Origin: Cymodocea nodosa
Lineage: Eukaryota; Streptophyta; Magnoliopsida; Alismatales; Cymodoceaceae
Direction: 5' to 3'
Assembly: GCA_036874045.1 (NCBI GenBank)
Contig: CM072339.1
Span: 18,173,501-18,237,500 of the forward strand
DNA length: 64,000 nucleotides
The notes under the pieces are model-generated. The model did not search any database. It saw only the letters and a list, made by a program, of their open reading frames with translations, and had not been told where the DNA came from. Every line of letters begins with the position of its first letter. The stretch's first letter is position 1. This document shows, in pieces, positions 1 to 12,210 of this stretch. Made by a program: the position numbers and the translations under genes.

Positions 1-291
1 AAAACCCTTGAAAACACTTTGACTTATTCTATAAATCTTTCGGCAATTGTAAACTTGATGTGGTAAAGAAGGATCTAGTAATCTTCTTATATAATCTACA
101 CCTTCTTTACTATAAATACGACTTGTACTTGAAAACAAAGTTGAGGTACTTGCAATCCCTGCTAAAATATTCCAAAAAGCAAGTAAACGTCTTCGCCTTC
201 TTCTAGCATGTTCTTCCTCTTCTTCAAATAACATCAATGTGTTATTTACTAGTTCGTCAAAATCCTCTTCAAAATCCTCTTCAAAATTCAT
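1..291 (-). mobile_element. PIF/Harbinger transposase, N-terminal part (runs off the left edge)
   Basis: An open frame starts at an ATG at 291 on the minus strand and runs without a stop to the window edge (97 codons seen). It opens with acidic residues, then EEEEE, then a run of six arginines, and continues into a segment ending near YNCRKIYRIS. Acidic-then-poly-Arg starts followed by a short Phe/Tyr/Arg segment are typical of plant PIF/Harbinger (HARBI1-like nuclease) transposases. The DDE catalytic domain would lie outside the window. The Myb/SANT partner frame lies just upstream on the same strand, the usual two-gene make-up of these elements. Whether the transposase is intact cannot be judged. 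Confidence 0.6.
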
Positions 292-585
292 CGTCACCTA
301 CAAAATTTCATGTCCAAACATATTACAAGGTTGTAATACAAATAAACATATTACATGAAATCATTCCACAATTAATAGAACATAATAAAATATGATAAAC
401 AAACATCAATAATAATATCATTCCACATTTCCTTGTCCAAACAAAAAGTAGTTACATCATACATCTAATACAAAAAAAAAACATGTAAATCATCTTTAGT
501 CTTCCATCTTTTCTAAGTGAAACTTCAACCATCCTTGTCGCATTTCTTTTGGAATTGATAGAAATATTTTACTGATTTCTTGCTA

Positions 586-1567
586 TTAGAATAATTGAGT
601 AACTTTATATCGATCAGTCATAGATAGATCTTCAATCTCAAATATTGAAGCAATAGCTTCATCTAAAAAAGACTCAGACTTCTTTTGCCATGTAAACATT
701 TCCTTCCATGCAAACATTTCCTTCTTACATACAAACATCTCCTTTTGTATGTGAACCATCTCTCTCATTTGTTCATTACGTACCTCACCATTAACAGTAT
801 CTTGTTCACACAAAGTAAGAAAAGCTCGTGACGTATCTTTCAAACTTTCTGCTATCATTTGTTGAGATTCTGCATGAGGGCGTGCTCGCTTCCCCTTTTT
901 CCTCTACTCCAATGGAACATGTGCACTTCCTCCTGAACTAGGAGGTATGTCAGAATCGAGGTCCATTCCATCTTGTGTAATGTCTGGAGTAAATGTATTT
1001 GGAACTTGAGTGTTTGGTACAATGTCTACTTCTTCTGCCTGTCTAGACATATTTCCACTAGCCATAGTACCTTCAAAAATGAGTTGTAATTGTTCATAAA
1101 TCAAACATGGTTTTCCCTTGCAGCTTTCACACTCTGGATGTGCCTACATAAAATTACAATATATATTAAGAAAAATTCAATACAATTGGGATAATCTTAA
1201 AGTATGTAAATAAAAATCTTACCTTAATAAACTCTTTCCATATCTCTTCATCTATATCAGTATACTTTTGTATGAAATTCCATCCCCATCCACTCTGATT
1301 TGCAATTTTTGAGTAGTTACGATAAATTTGTCTCCATGTCTTTAAGCGACTTTCCACATTCTTCTTTGTAATACATGCAATTCTTCTATTATTGTATTTT
1401 TCAAGTACTTCATCCTAAGTGCTCCCTTTTATCTTTCCATCTTGGGTTTTTTTGTTTCCCTCATTTAATACTTCTGATAAAATATCTAAAAAGAATGCAT
1501 CTGCATCAGCATTCCAAGTCATATAAGTTCGTCCTCCATTACCCCGTCCTCTATCAGAAGTACTCAT
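586..1567 (-). pseudogene. PIF/Harbinger ORF1: Myb/SANT-like DNA-binding protein, broken
   Basis: Read on the minus strand from ATG 1567, the frame shows a Myb/SANT-like domain of the Myb_DNA-bind_3 type. Tryptophan/aromatic landmarks include TWNADADAFFLDIL, then SRLKTWRQIYRNY and SGWGWNF. A plausible intron lies at 1144-1222. Downstream are PNTQVP repeats, a GKRARPH basic patch and a Lys/Met-rich tail ending at 586. The frame has in-frame stops after KGS-T (near 1420) and after HVPLE (near 904), so it is most likely dead. In PIF/Harbinger elements this protein binds DNA and brings the transposase to the ends. It could instead be a domesticated L10-interacting MYB-type gene, but the stops and the adjacent transposase frame argue against that. 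Confidence 0.6.
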
Positions 1568-4130
1568 TTACTACATAAGATCAAATATTAATTAACTGCT
1601 CTGACAGAAGATTATGAGATTTGCAAAAACATAATATATTTTGTCAATCTACTCAATATTTGAAAATGAAAGCAAAATAATAACCTTTGGAGCATTTGAT
1701 GCAATGATCCTATAGTTTTAAAAGAGGATGACTTGCTCAACCATATTGCAAAGAAGAATATGATATCAATAAAATGTAATACATAAACAAGTGTTAGTTA
1801 ATCAACAATAACGGATCCTATAGTAATATGATAAATGACAAAATAAGACAATCATAGATTGGGCAATGAATAGATAATTCTGTACTTAACTAACACTAGA
1901 CCATGACAGGATAGCAATATCACGTATTTATAGCAATAAGGAGGATTTATGGGTAGGCTATAGGCTATGAAAATAAATAGTATCCTATTTTTGAGGAAAA
2001 TCTGAATCATGTGATGGCTTTCCAAAGGTGAACTTCTCGGCGATATTTTTGTGAACACCTTATCCGTGCTAAACAGGACATAACTATTTTTTTAAATATT
2101 CGTCGTTCAACAGAGGAAGATGTGAAAAAGAGGGCAAAAAGGGCAGCGGCAGCAGCAAGGAGATGGAGAGAATACTCGAAAGTTGGAGCAGATAAACCTC
2201 CCACCACTAAACTTCCAGAGGCAACCTCCATCAGTGACAACTGAGAACAATGCAGTTGTCTCATTAAATTGCAATATAATCATGGTATAGGTACAATTAT
2301 TTGTAGATACCTTCAATTAAGTCATTACCCTCACTTTATTTTCACGTGTATTATGTGAAAGGTGTACATCTCAGCACTAATACAAAGAAATACAAATTAC
2401 GTCTTAAAAAATCTCTCCCAACACTCCAGGGCTGTGGATATCACAAATTACTGCCATATAAATTGCACCTACCCTATGATAAACACATCCTACAAATTAT
2501 GATCCTGAAGAGGTTGCTGTTATTTACATCACCCTCACTTCAAATCTTAGTTGTTGCACGCATGGCCGATGTTAGAAGCCAGATTTCATTCCGATACCTT
2601 AAAATATTAACTTCTCTATTTGGTGCATGGAAGTTATAACAAAATGGTAATATAAAAGTCTGCATCAGATAATCAAACTATCATTAACAAGAAACACTAT
2701 TGTACTGCATCAAAAGTTAGTTAAAGATGTAGTGTTAGCATTTGGCATGTGAATTACAATGAGTTACAAGGGTAGATTTTTGTTTTGCCTTTTTGATAGA
2801 TCATAGGTAATCTCGATTCCTTTTACATTGCTGTCAAATTTCTGCACCTAAAATGTAGTCAGTCCTACTCCAGAGTGATTTCCAATAGTCTGCATTAGCT
2901 CATCTGAGGATGCAAAATTTACAATAACACACTTTTGAGCTAAAAGTGGCAGACCCCCACGAGCATAGGATATGAAATAGGATTTTCCTCAAAAATAGGA
3001 TACTGAATGGGTAGGCTATAAGGTGTTCACAAAAATAGGATACTGTTTATTGATGAAAACAATTACAATCATTGAAAAAAAAAGATGATTATGTTTCTTG
3101 AATATATTAACGATTATTTGTGAAACATACTTGTAAATATCATATTGCATGTACAAAGCTATATAATGGAGGGACGAAGAAAAGAATATTGACATGTAAG
3201 CAAAATCTGTTGAGTGCTAAAAATTCACAAATGGTAACATTGAATGCCATCCATTTCATATCATGCAAAACATTAACCACTATACTCACCAGTAAGAGGA
3301 AATGCACACAGGGAAGACAATAGGGGATCGACACGGAGAAGAAGGCGCTAGGGGGCTGCATGAGCCGATCACAAGCCAGAGGGAGTGGGGACTAGCGCGG
3401 AGAGGAGTCTAGAGCATTTGTCGTGCACGAGACTGGGCCACTACCGATGCAGGCCGAGAGAAGCTTTACGAGGGTTCGATTGCAAGGACGACGTTTCAGG
3501 GGAAATGCACACGGCGAATCCGTGGGCAAACGCCACAAAGTAAGAAAAGCTTCGCCTCCTATCGAAAATTTTTTTCGCTAGAAAAGGTGAAACTGCGAAA
3601 TCGAAAAACTCAGTTACTGGAATAGATTGGGCAATGCATCGAACCTGGTAAGAACGGACCGACGATGTAGAGGATGTGATGGGCGGCAGTCGGGGTCCAA
3701 CGCGAGCGAGGAAGACGACAGGGGATCGACACGGAGAAGAAGGCGCTAGGGGGCTGCACGAGTCGATCGCAGGCTAGAGGGAGCAGGGACCAACGTGGAG
3801 AGGAGTCTAGAGCAGACGCGAGACCGGGCCACTACCGGCGCAGGTGCGAGAAGGAGAGAAGCTTTTGCAGGCGAATCCATAGGCGAACGTCGCGAGAGAA
3901 GTCTCGGTCGAGGGTTTCGCGAGAGAGGGAGTAAAATTTTCTGAATGGGGGCGATCAGAAATTTTCTGACGGTAAAGAAAATTTTTAGATTTTATACAAC
4001 GGTAAAATCCGACTTTCATTTTCGTCAAATGTAATGCACACTAACAGCATTCTGACGAAATTCAATAATTTTACATTACGTCAGCTGAATTCCGTAAATC
4101 AATAACCCCCCTAAAACGTTAAAAAACACC
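1568..4130. other. Transposon-derived spacer upstream of the selenium-binding protein gene
   Basis: No convincing gene is seen. The left part is AT-rich. One short plus-strand stretch (2100-2243) reads KKRAKRAAAAARRWREYSK and is open, but it could not be assigned to a family and may be part of a decayed element. Segments at about 1949-2064 and 2970-3038 share blocks in both orientations. From about 3300 to 3950 base composition turns GC-rich and a two-copy repeat is present. Confidence 0.5.
3311..3910. repeat. Two-copy direct repeat, GC-rich (copies from 3311 and from 3709)
   Basis: Copy A starts at 3311 and copy B at about 3709, an offset near 398 bp. Both contain the block ggggatcgacacggagaaga followed by ggcgctagggggctgca, a gagaggagtctagagca block, gggccactacc, and later a cgaatcc...ggc block. 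They diverge by scattered substitutions and small indels. The copies are GC-rich against AT-rich surroundings and have no conserved frame. They look like subterminal or LTR-like repeats of an old transposon. Confidence 0.7.
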
Positions 4131-4135
4131 GCCTA

Positions 4136-4435
4136 AATTATAAAAAAGAATTCTCGTGAAACTGTTCCTCCTTCCGGCTCTCCGTTAGTACTCCCGTCCA
4201 TCATTGTCCCTGTATTCCTTCTTCCACCCTTCTCCGATCGGTAAGTTCTTACCCAATTTCTGGGCTCTCTTTGTTTAGATACTCCTTGGGTCTCCTCCAT
4301 TTTCGACCTCCAGTTCTGCTTTTCTATGGTTAAAACTGAATAATCCCTAATGGGTATGTTTTCATTTATCTGTAAATTAAGCTGTTTATTTATCTTCAGG
4401 TGTTAGGTCTTGGTGGAGATTGTGGTGTTTTGAGT
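4136..4435 (+). promoter_or_regulatory. TATA-like box, 5' UTR and 5' UTR intron of the selenium-binding protein gene
   Basis: A TATA-like tattataaaaaag stands at about 4136-4148, followed by pyrimidine-rich sequence suited to a 5' leader. A GT at 4241 (gtaagttctt) and an AG ending at 4399 (atcttcag) bound a probable intron of 159 bp in the 5' UTR. The second leader exon then runs from 4400 to the ATG at 4436. Leader introns are common in highly expressed plant genes. The transcription start itself is not visible. Confidence 0.45.
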
Positions 4436-7400
4436 ATGGCTGCTGCTGTGGGGGTGGATCTCGCTCCTTCTTCTGGAGCAAATGGATCTATTGGTTGCTG
4501 CGTTCATGGGAATGGACCAGGATATGCGACACCAATTGAAGCCATGTCTGGCCCTAGGGAGAAGCTCCTCTATGTCACTTGTATCTACAATGGTAGTGAT
4601 CAGCAATCCATGTTCAGATACATGCACTTTTCTTTTCTTTCCTTTTTCTGTTTTTGCAATTTCATCCCGGATCCCCCGGTCCGACCGAAACTTAATGACT
4701 TGGGATGGCGAATGATTTCCTTATGCTGTTCTGATCGCCCCATTTTTCTGGAAATCTTTGTTGGGATACCAAAGGGAATCCATCTAGGTTGCTGGTTTTC
4801 TTAATCAGGTGAATCTACTTGATTTTTTGTGTTACATCATCGACTATAGAATGGTGTCGGTATTTTCTGGATGAAAAAGTTGCATGACTGTGCATCGGCT
4901 GACGGTGGCTTAAAACTTAAGAAAGCAAACCATTCAAATAGGATGGCATTACAGCCTACCTGTTTTTATAATGTTAGGGACTGCAATAGGAAAGCCTGAC
5001 TATCTGGGGACCATAGATGTTGATCCGGGCTCCTCCACCTATTCCCAAGTTGTCCACAGGCTTCCTGTAACCCATTTGGGTGATGAGTTGCACCATACTG
5101 GTTGGAATGCTTGCAGCTCATGCCATGGAGATCCATCTATCGCCAGGCGTTTCTTAATCTTGCCGTCACTTCTGTAAGCATTTCAGTTTATCTTTTTTTG
5201 TGCTTCTGATTGGATGATCGTTTCTGTCTCAATTTGATGATAAACAGTATTGGACCATTATATTGAATTGCTTTTGCAGAGAAACATTTAGCATTTATTT
5301 AACTATTTAATTACCTAAAAGTTTGTTCATGTTTTTTTGAAATTTATCTTTAGTTCAAAACAAATGATATCTTAGATCACTGTTTCCTACGTTTTTATCA
5401 ATTGGTTAGTTTCTCCAATTATATGAGAATTCTCCCCTATGTGGTAATGTGCATGGTGTACACAAAATATTAACTTCTCACACAATGTATGTTTGCTTCT
5501 ATGGAAGTATTTAACCTTTTGTTTTCTACTACAGTTTGGTATGTTGCAACAAGATTAATCCTGTTCTTTGTTCCACCAAAAAAAGAAACTCGTAAATATT
5601 ATGGATAACATCCAAATATGAGGAATGATTCCTTACATTGATAAAGTGAAGGACACTGTGATTTTGCCTTTGTGAGAACAAAGAAATGGGTAGGAGTTTG
5701 GTGTTATTTGTTAACAAAGATAATGAATGTCTCTTTGTATAGAGACTACAATGAAAAGAACAATAAACTCTAACAATGTAGGACTAAACCTACTATACAC
5801 ACGTAATTCGAATATATTTAGATATTCTAATAATCCTCCTCCAGTTGATGTATCTAACTTACAATTGACTTAAATAATAACTCAATAAACTTAAATATAG
5901 CTGAAAACTACTAATACATAAAGAAATATAAAAATTAGTTGTTGTAGCAGTGGTAGAAACAAAAGGCACTAGTAGTTGTTATAGTAAAAGTAGTATGAAT
6001 ATCCGAGATAAGTTTAAGATGAATTATATCTTAAATAATAGTAGATTAATCATCAGAAGATAGAATTCAGGGTGTTAAAATAGAGACAAATGTGCTCTAT
6101 CTTTAAGAAGTAAAAATAGATGGATGTGATCTACCCTAAGGATTTTGTTGTGATATTTTTCCTCTCTCCCTTTTCAATTTTTTACTTCTTTCAATTCCAT
6201 CTTTTTTTTGACATTTTTTTCCAAAACACTTCTTTTTATTCTCCTCCATTTTTTCTCTCTTCCCTACTCTCTTGTTTTATCACTTCACCTTCTTGCACTG
6301 CTCAAACTGTCACATTGTTGGACACCAATCCAACAACTTATGATGTCTCTAACCAGAAAATGATCTTGTTGTCCAGATTTGTACAAATCTTTACACCTAA
6401 GGAGTTGTCAAACTAGTTATAGATGACTAGATTGGTAGTTTTAATCTTGAGATTGGCACAAAGCAGTAGTGCAACATCCTGCTCCACCTTTCTGTTGGGG
6501 TGATTCATGTGTTTGACCTCCTTTACTCTAAAAGTCTCCTTATAGGACTTCCCTACCTCCTCCACCTTGCTCATGAGAACCATTTATAGCTTGAACACCA
6601 TCACCTCACCACCATTCTTCATCTTGGTTGCTAGTAAATGTATGATTGACTTTTGTACCTGTCTACACCACCATTCTACACCACTAATTTGTGATTGAGT
6701 TTTGTACCTGTCTTTCGTTGTTCAATTGTTCATTCATTGGTTCCACCTAATATGTACATGAATCTTATATTTGTAATTACTTCCTAGTTCCAACGTTAGT
6801 AAGAAATCCTTTAATGTTCACTCTGATTCTCATTCTCCTTTTAATTCTGTTAGACATGTTACGAGATGCATAATATTTATGTGAGTAAATGGAAATTTAT
6901 TTAGTAGAGTTTATGTATATATAGTCTACTATTCTCTCACATCAACGAGACAATCATAATTTTTACCCTAATTCAGTAAATTCATATTAGGATCTCAAAG
7001 AAGAATGTTTTCAACATAAATTTCAAACTTTTCTGAAGCTTTCATCAAATTTTCAGAGTCTCCATTGTACAATTTTGAGATCTTACAGTGTCATTATAAT
7101 TGGCCAGCTTTACATAGTGAAATTAGGACATAGATTACTGCTGTTTGCTGCAATGTCATTATAATGATTTATTGTGATACACCATCTTACATCATTTGGT
7201 AGATAACTTACCATTAATGTTTCTAGCTCAAGCCGGGTTTACATAGTTGATACAACCACAAATCCTAGAGCTCCATCATTACATAAAGTGATTGAGCCAG
7301 AAGATATCTTAGCCAAAACTGGTCTAGCATTTCCACACACCTCTCATTGCCTAGGATCTGGTGATATTCTGATATCATGCCTTGGAGACAAGGAGGGGAA

Positions 7401-9488
7401 TGCCAAAGGACTCGGCTTCCTTTTGCTTGATTCAGATTTCAAAGTGAAAGGAAGGTAATGCTTTTGCATTTGTTTTTCTTTGGATAAAGTACCTTATTGT
7501 GTCAGTTCTATAAGATTGATATGGAGAATTTCTTTAATACCAAAATTTCACCATGGAGCCTGAGGCACTAATGCTTTTGGCCCATTTATGGAACATGAGC
7601 ATTCATACAGTATGTAGTTTGCATAAGGTTTTACGTCTCTAACTTGTTCATTATCCAATGGCAATAGTAAAACATTCTTTTACAGATATGAAGGCCTCCT
7701 CCAGTTTAACTTATCCTTACTAAGGTCAGAATTTAACAAATATTATCATATTTCAATTAATTTGATGTTTTTGTACTTTACATCTTTACAGGAAAAACTT
7801 AAGGAAAGGATCAACTGTAGGGCCCAATGTCATAATCCATTCATTATAATTTTTTATTGGATTAACATGGTTTATTCCTCTGGAATGCAGATTCACATTT
7901 TTAAAATACAACATAAACCCTTAAAGAATGTTTTCACGTAGTTTTCATGTTCATTGTTCTCAAATTTGATTTCTACTTGTTTAGCCTTCCTTTCATTGAC
8001 AAACGTCATCCACTCTGGTTGTTTCGAAAGGTGGGAAAAGCCTGGTCATGGCCCTCTATTTGGTTATGATTTCTGGTACCAGCCTCGGCACAGGACCATG
8101 ATTAGCACATCATGGGGAGCCCCAGCAGCCTTTAGGGATGGTTTTGATCTTCAACATGTCTCCAATGGTTTGTATGGTAGGCATTTGTATGTGTATAGTT
8201 GGCCAGGCAGTGAAATAAAACAGACCTTGGATCTTGGTGACGCAGGATTACTACCCTTGGAGGTTAGCATCTAAAATAATGATCAATTCTTCAAGAATCC
8301 AATTTCTGTGTCTGATGCAATTCAATGTTATTGCAGATTCGTTTTCTCCATGATCCTTCAAAGGATGTTGGCTTTGTGGGATGTGCATTGTCAAGTAACA
8401 TGATCAGATTTTCCAAGACTTCCGATGGTTCATGGATACATGAGGTGTGCCCTTGATGGGTTTGATTTGGTTCTCTTCTTTTGTCATCATCATTTCAACC
8501 CAGGCTGATGTAATGTCATCTTCACATCTGCAGGTTGTGATTTCAGTTGAAGCACTTAAAGTCAAGAATTGGATCCTTCCAGAAATGCCTGGCTTGATTA
8601 CAGATTTCCTTATTTCTCTCGATGACCGCTTCCTCTATTTTGTTAACTGGTTACATGGTGATATCAGGCAATACAACATCGAGGACACCAAGAAGCCTGT
8701 CTTGACAGGCCAATTATGGGTTGGTGGTCTCATTCAAAAAGGAAGCGATGTCGTCGCCATGTTTGAAGATGGGATAGAAAGACAAATTGATGTTCCCAAT
8801 GTCAAGGTAGATGCATCAGCATATTAATTCAACTTGTTAACTCATTAAGAAACACGTGAACTATAATCTTGCAACAACAATGTCATGATCTCATTAAGTG
8901 GCAATTACATCTTGTGTTGGGTTATTGTTTGGGTATAGATTTTGACATCTGAGCTTGAATCATCTATAATTAGGATCTGAATCAAACAAAAAAAAATGAA
9001 ATCAACTGTATAGAAAAGCTTTCCGAATCATTTATTATAAAAATCTGTAAGAAGCCCAAAGTTGGAAATGAGTTTCTAATTAGAAACTAGGTTCCACAGA
9101 AATTAGTACCTAGATCAAACAACCTTAGTCTCTTCATCTTAATTTATTTATATAAATGTGAAACATAACATGAGCATGATGTTGGAAATGTCGCATGTTT
9201 CTTAAGGGGAATCGGCTCCGAGGAGGTCCACAGATGATCCAGCTGAGCTTGGATGGCAAGAGGTTGTATGTCACCAACTCTCTCTTCAGCGCTTGGGATC
9301 GCCAGTTCTACCCAGAGATGTTGGAGAAAGGTGCCCATATGTTACAGATCGATGTGAACACCGATGAGGGTGGGCTGTCGATAAATCGCAACTTCTTTGT
9401 TGACTTTGGTATGGAACCAGAGGGACCATCCCTTGCTCATGAGATGAGGTATCCAGGAGGTGACTGCACTTCGGATATATGGATATAA
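4436..9488 (+). CDS. SBP1: Selenium-binding protein / methanethiol oxidase (SBP56 family)
   Basis: Seven coding exons join in frame: 4436-4592, 4978-5173, 7227-7454, 8031-8262, 8337-8444, 8534-8806 and 9207-9488. The sum is 1476 bp, giving 491 aa, the usual plant length. All introns are GT-AG. The protein follows the family from end to end: GCC at residues 20-22, where plant SBP1 is reported to bind selenium through paired cysteines, GPGYATP, CSSCHGD (98-104), [33 protein letters not shown] and the C-terminal [10 protein letters not shown]. It has no signal peptide, so it is probably cytosolic. Family members oxidise methanethiol to formaldehyde, H2O2 and sulfide (shown for bacterial and human relatives) and help plants tolerate selenium and cadmium. 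Intron 2 is long (about 2.05 kb) and AT-rich and may hold an old insertion. The assignment is firm; symbol by family only. Confidence 0.95.
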
Positions 9489-9821
9489 GTAAAGATCCAG
9501 GGTTTTAGCTCTCTTCCGCATCACTAGACTCACTACCAAGAAGCAAGTTCAGCACCAGAATGTTCATTTGGACGATCTAAGGTGTGATATTGCAGTATGA
9601 AATTATCACTTGTACTCAAATAATTGTCCACTCTTTCAAGTATTAGGCAACATCCATATGCAAGACCAACACTTGAGAATTTTTAGTATATAAATAACCA
9701 TGTAAAAATATATATATATTCATCTTTTGGTCATGGTCTGTGCATACAAGTAAGAGTGATATGGTCGTGAAGTATGAACAAGAGAATGCACATATAATAA
9801 AGTAGGACCACCACAAAACAA

Positions 9822-10446
9822 AAGGGGGGGTTTGTGCATGAGGGAAAATGGTTGAAAAGAAAGTGAGGGAAAGTAGTAAAAAAATATAGTATGTTTGTGT
9901 ATAGTGGAAAGTAACAAACATTAGAAAAAATTTTACAAGAAGAAGTAGAGTTGTCCTATTTCTCGAGCTAGAAGGTTTAAAAGTGACAAAAAATGATGGA
10001 AAGTGAAGGAAAAAAAATAAAAGAAAATGTAATTTGTTAAATTCATATGTTAAAAAAAAGATGAAATAATAATATTAATTAATTAATAATTATAATAATA
10101 ATAATTTTTTACAATATGTTAAATTTATATTAACCTTGTAATGTATAATGTATTCTTATGAATAATGTAAATATTTTAATTTTTATGTAAACTTGAGATG
10201 TCTACAAATTTTTTTATATTATTCATTCATATTTTATTATATTTTGTTATTTTTTCACTTTTTATCACTTTCTAAATATTTTTGTCACTTTCTAGATGGT
10301 GTACAAATATTATAATTTTCTAGCGACTTTTGTAACTTTTTTCAACTTTCTTTTACGTTACTTTTTGACACTTTCTTTTTTGTTACTTTCTAACACTTTC
10401 TTTTTTGTTACTTTCTGTCACTTTCTAGGTGCACAAACGAACCTTA
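9822..10446. mobile_element. MITE-like foldback element with inverted termini
   Basis: The left end (about 9822-9838, ending ggtttgtgcat) and the right end (about 10430-10446, tgcacaaacgaacctt) are imperfect inverted repeats of about 16 bp. Inside the left arm the core gaaagtRa/gaaagtaac recurs. Inside the right arm the complementary ttactttct / tcactttct recurs many times. The element is about 625 bp, very AT-rich in the centre and has no coding frame. This arrangement fits a non-autonomous DNA transposon of the hAT or PIF/Mutator foldback type. A target-site duplication was not established. Confidence 0.5.
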
Positions 10447-11680
10447 GATGACATTTTCTTCGTTGTTAGAAAAACTAGAGGAACCAACAGTTATAAGAAT
10501 CGCATTGGAAACTCACATTGCATGATTTATGCTTTTGATCTCTATTGTGGAATAGAGAAGAGATTATAGTCATTGATGCATAGAAAAGAAGAATCTAACT
10601 ATTGATTTTTAACACCAACAGTTATACGTGGAAAGAACTATAAAATGACTGAAAGAAATCAATATCAAAGGAGAGGAAGGAGCACTCACTAAAGGGGAGG
10701 AATGAGCACTTACTACAAAGAGCATCAAATGTTCCTTGAGATATCTTTTTTCTACTGCCATCCACCATTCATCAAAGGTTTATGGAGATATTTTCCAAAG
10801 TTAGGTCAATTCCAATCAAATCGTGGTAACTAACATTTATTATAGAGGAATGATCGCATCATAAGAAGGAAATGTTTCTTCACCAAACATCGATTCGTCT
10901 CTCATAAGACGATTAAAGCTTCTAGTTTTGATGTTGGGTTGATGCTGATTTGTTGAAGAGTAAATCACCTTATAAAAGTCTAGGTTCGCAATCTAGTAGG
11001 AAGACAAACTTTTGATAGTAAGTGATTAAATTTTCAGAGATATAACTATATTACATATAGTGTTGGAGGTTTTTGATTTTTAGTAAAGTGTATTGTCATT
11101 TATCTATCTTCTACCTTAAGAAACAATAACATTTATAGTTACATATATACTATGTATTGTTTGTGTCTATATTGTTTGTTTGTAATTATCAAATGTTGTG
11201 TATTTACTTTTCATTTTAGTATGAAAGTGTATGACTTTATTTTGAAACTAGTTAATTTTAAATCTCTAAAATTATGTTTTGATTGATTGTTATTTGAGAT
11301 CATTTGGACACTAATCTATTCATTGTTAAATTTAAGATAAGTCGTAATCAAAGAGTGTAAAGTGAATTGTTTGCATTCTTTAAGATTGTCCAATGATTGA
11401 CCAAATTCAAGTGCAAACAACAGTAATGAGTTTAAGTCTATGAATTTATCCGTTGAGTTATCTATTAACTCAGCAAGAATTGTTTGTTGAATTAAATAAT
11501 AACTTAATGAAGTGAAAGATTTAATTAGTAAAATACTACACTAGTTAAAAGCAATTTAGAAATTGATTCTAATCATTTATTGTAGTTTAACCTATACTTA
11601 TACACTTTTATAACATACATTGTGCACTTGTAGTAAAAACAAACGAATTTAATTAATTTAAGTTTCGTTCAAGAATTACA
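10447..11680. other. AT-rich spacer
   Basis: No frame with family resemblance, no RNA gene and no clear repeat was recognised here. It lies between the foldback element and a decayed copia fragment and may be further degraded retrotransposon sequence. Confidence 0.4.
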
Positions 11681-11689
11681 TTGTATCTT

Positions 11690-12210
11690 GAGCAAAACCA
11701 ACAACAAGACACTTGCCCTCAAACTTGTTGATCTTGAATCCCAATGATTTTATAATGTTGAGTTGGAGGTAAAGATTTTGTAAAATTAAATGTTTGCTAA
11801 TTATTGTTGAGCTAAATTGTGAGCTATGATCAAGGATTGATTTATCACATGTTCTCTAATGAAATGATAATCTAAGTTAATGTGTTTAGCCATTGAATCA
11901 AGAATATTTAGATACACAACATTGTAGTTGTCAAAGAATAATTAAGGTGTCTTGTACAAAGGAATATGTAATTCATGTAGCAAATGTATCACTCAAATTA
12001 GTTTCGTTGCTTAATACCATTGCGTGATGTTTTGCCTCTATTGAACTCTTTGAAATAGTAAGTTGTTTTTTTGTTTTCCAACTTATGCAAGTTAATTTCA
12101 CTTAAAATAACACAAAAACTTGTCACAACTCTTCTTGTAAAAATGCAAGCTCCTCAGTTTGCATCAAAAAGACCATACAAATTCAAAGATGATTTTTGAG
12201 CAATATGCAA
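11690..12210 (-). mobile_element. Ty1-copia relic: RNase H end of pol, heavily mutated
   Basis: Minus-strand translation gives pieces in the order expected at the end of copia pol: a block like HELYIPLYKT, then a damaged AKHINLDYHFI followed by HVINQSLI. In intact elements the KHI(x)xDYHF segment is the conserved RNase H tail. Stops and frameshifts are frequent, so this is a fossil. It may belong with the gag relic some 3 kb to the right on the same strand, with most of pol lost. Confidence 0.6.

Noticed and set aside
3460-3490. ggttcgattgc resembling a tRNA T-loop
   Set aside because: No acceptor stem, D-loop or anticodon arm could be folded around it.
6120-6416. 98-codon plus-strand frame, Phe/Ser-rich
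   Set aside because: It lies inside an intron, is low-complexity (pyrimidine tract) and has no family resemblance.
5690-7000. Possible retrotransposon LTR in intron 2 of the selenium-binding protein gene
   Set aside because: Phrases such as taataatcctcctccagttg resemble plant copia LTR-adjacent sequence, but no paired LTR, primer-binding site or pol fragment could be shown.
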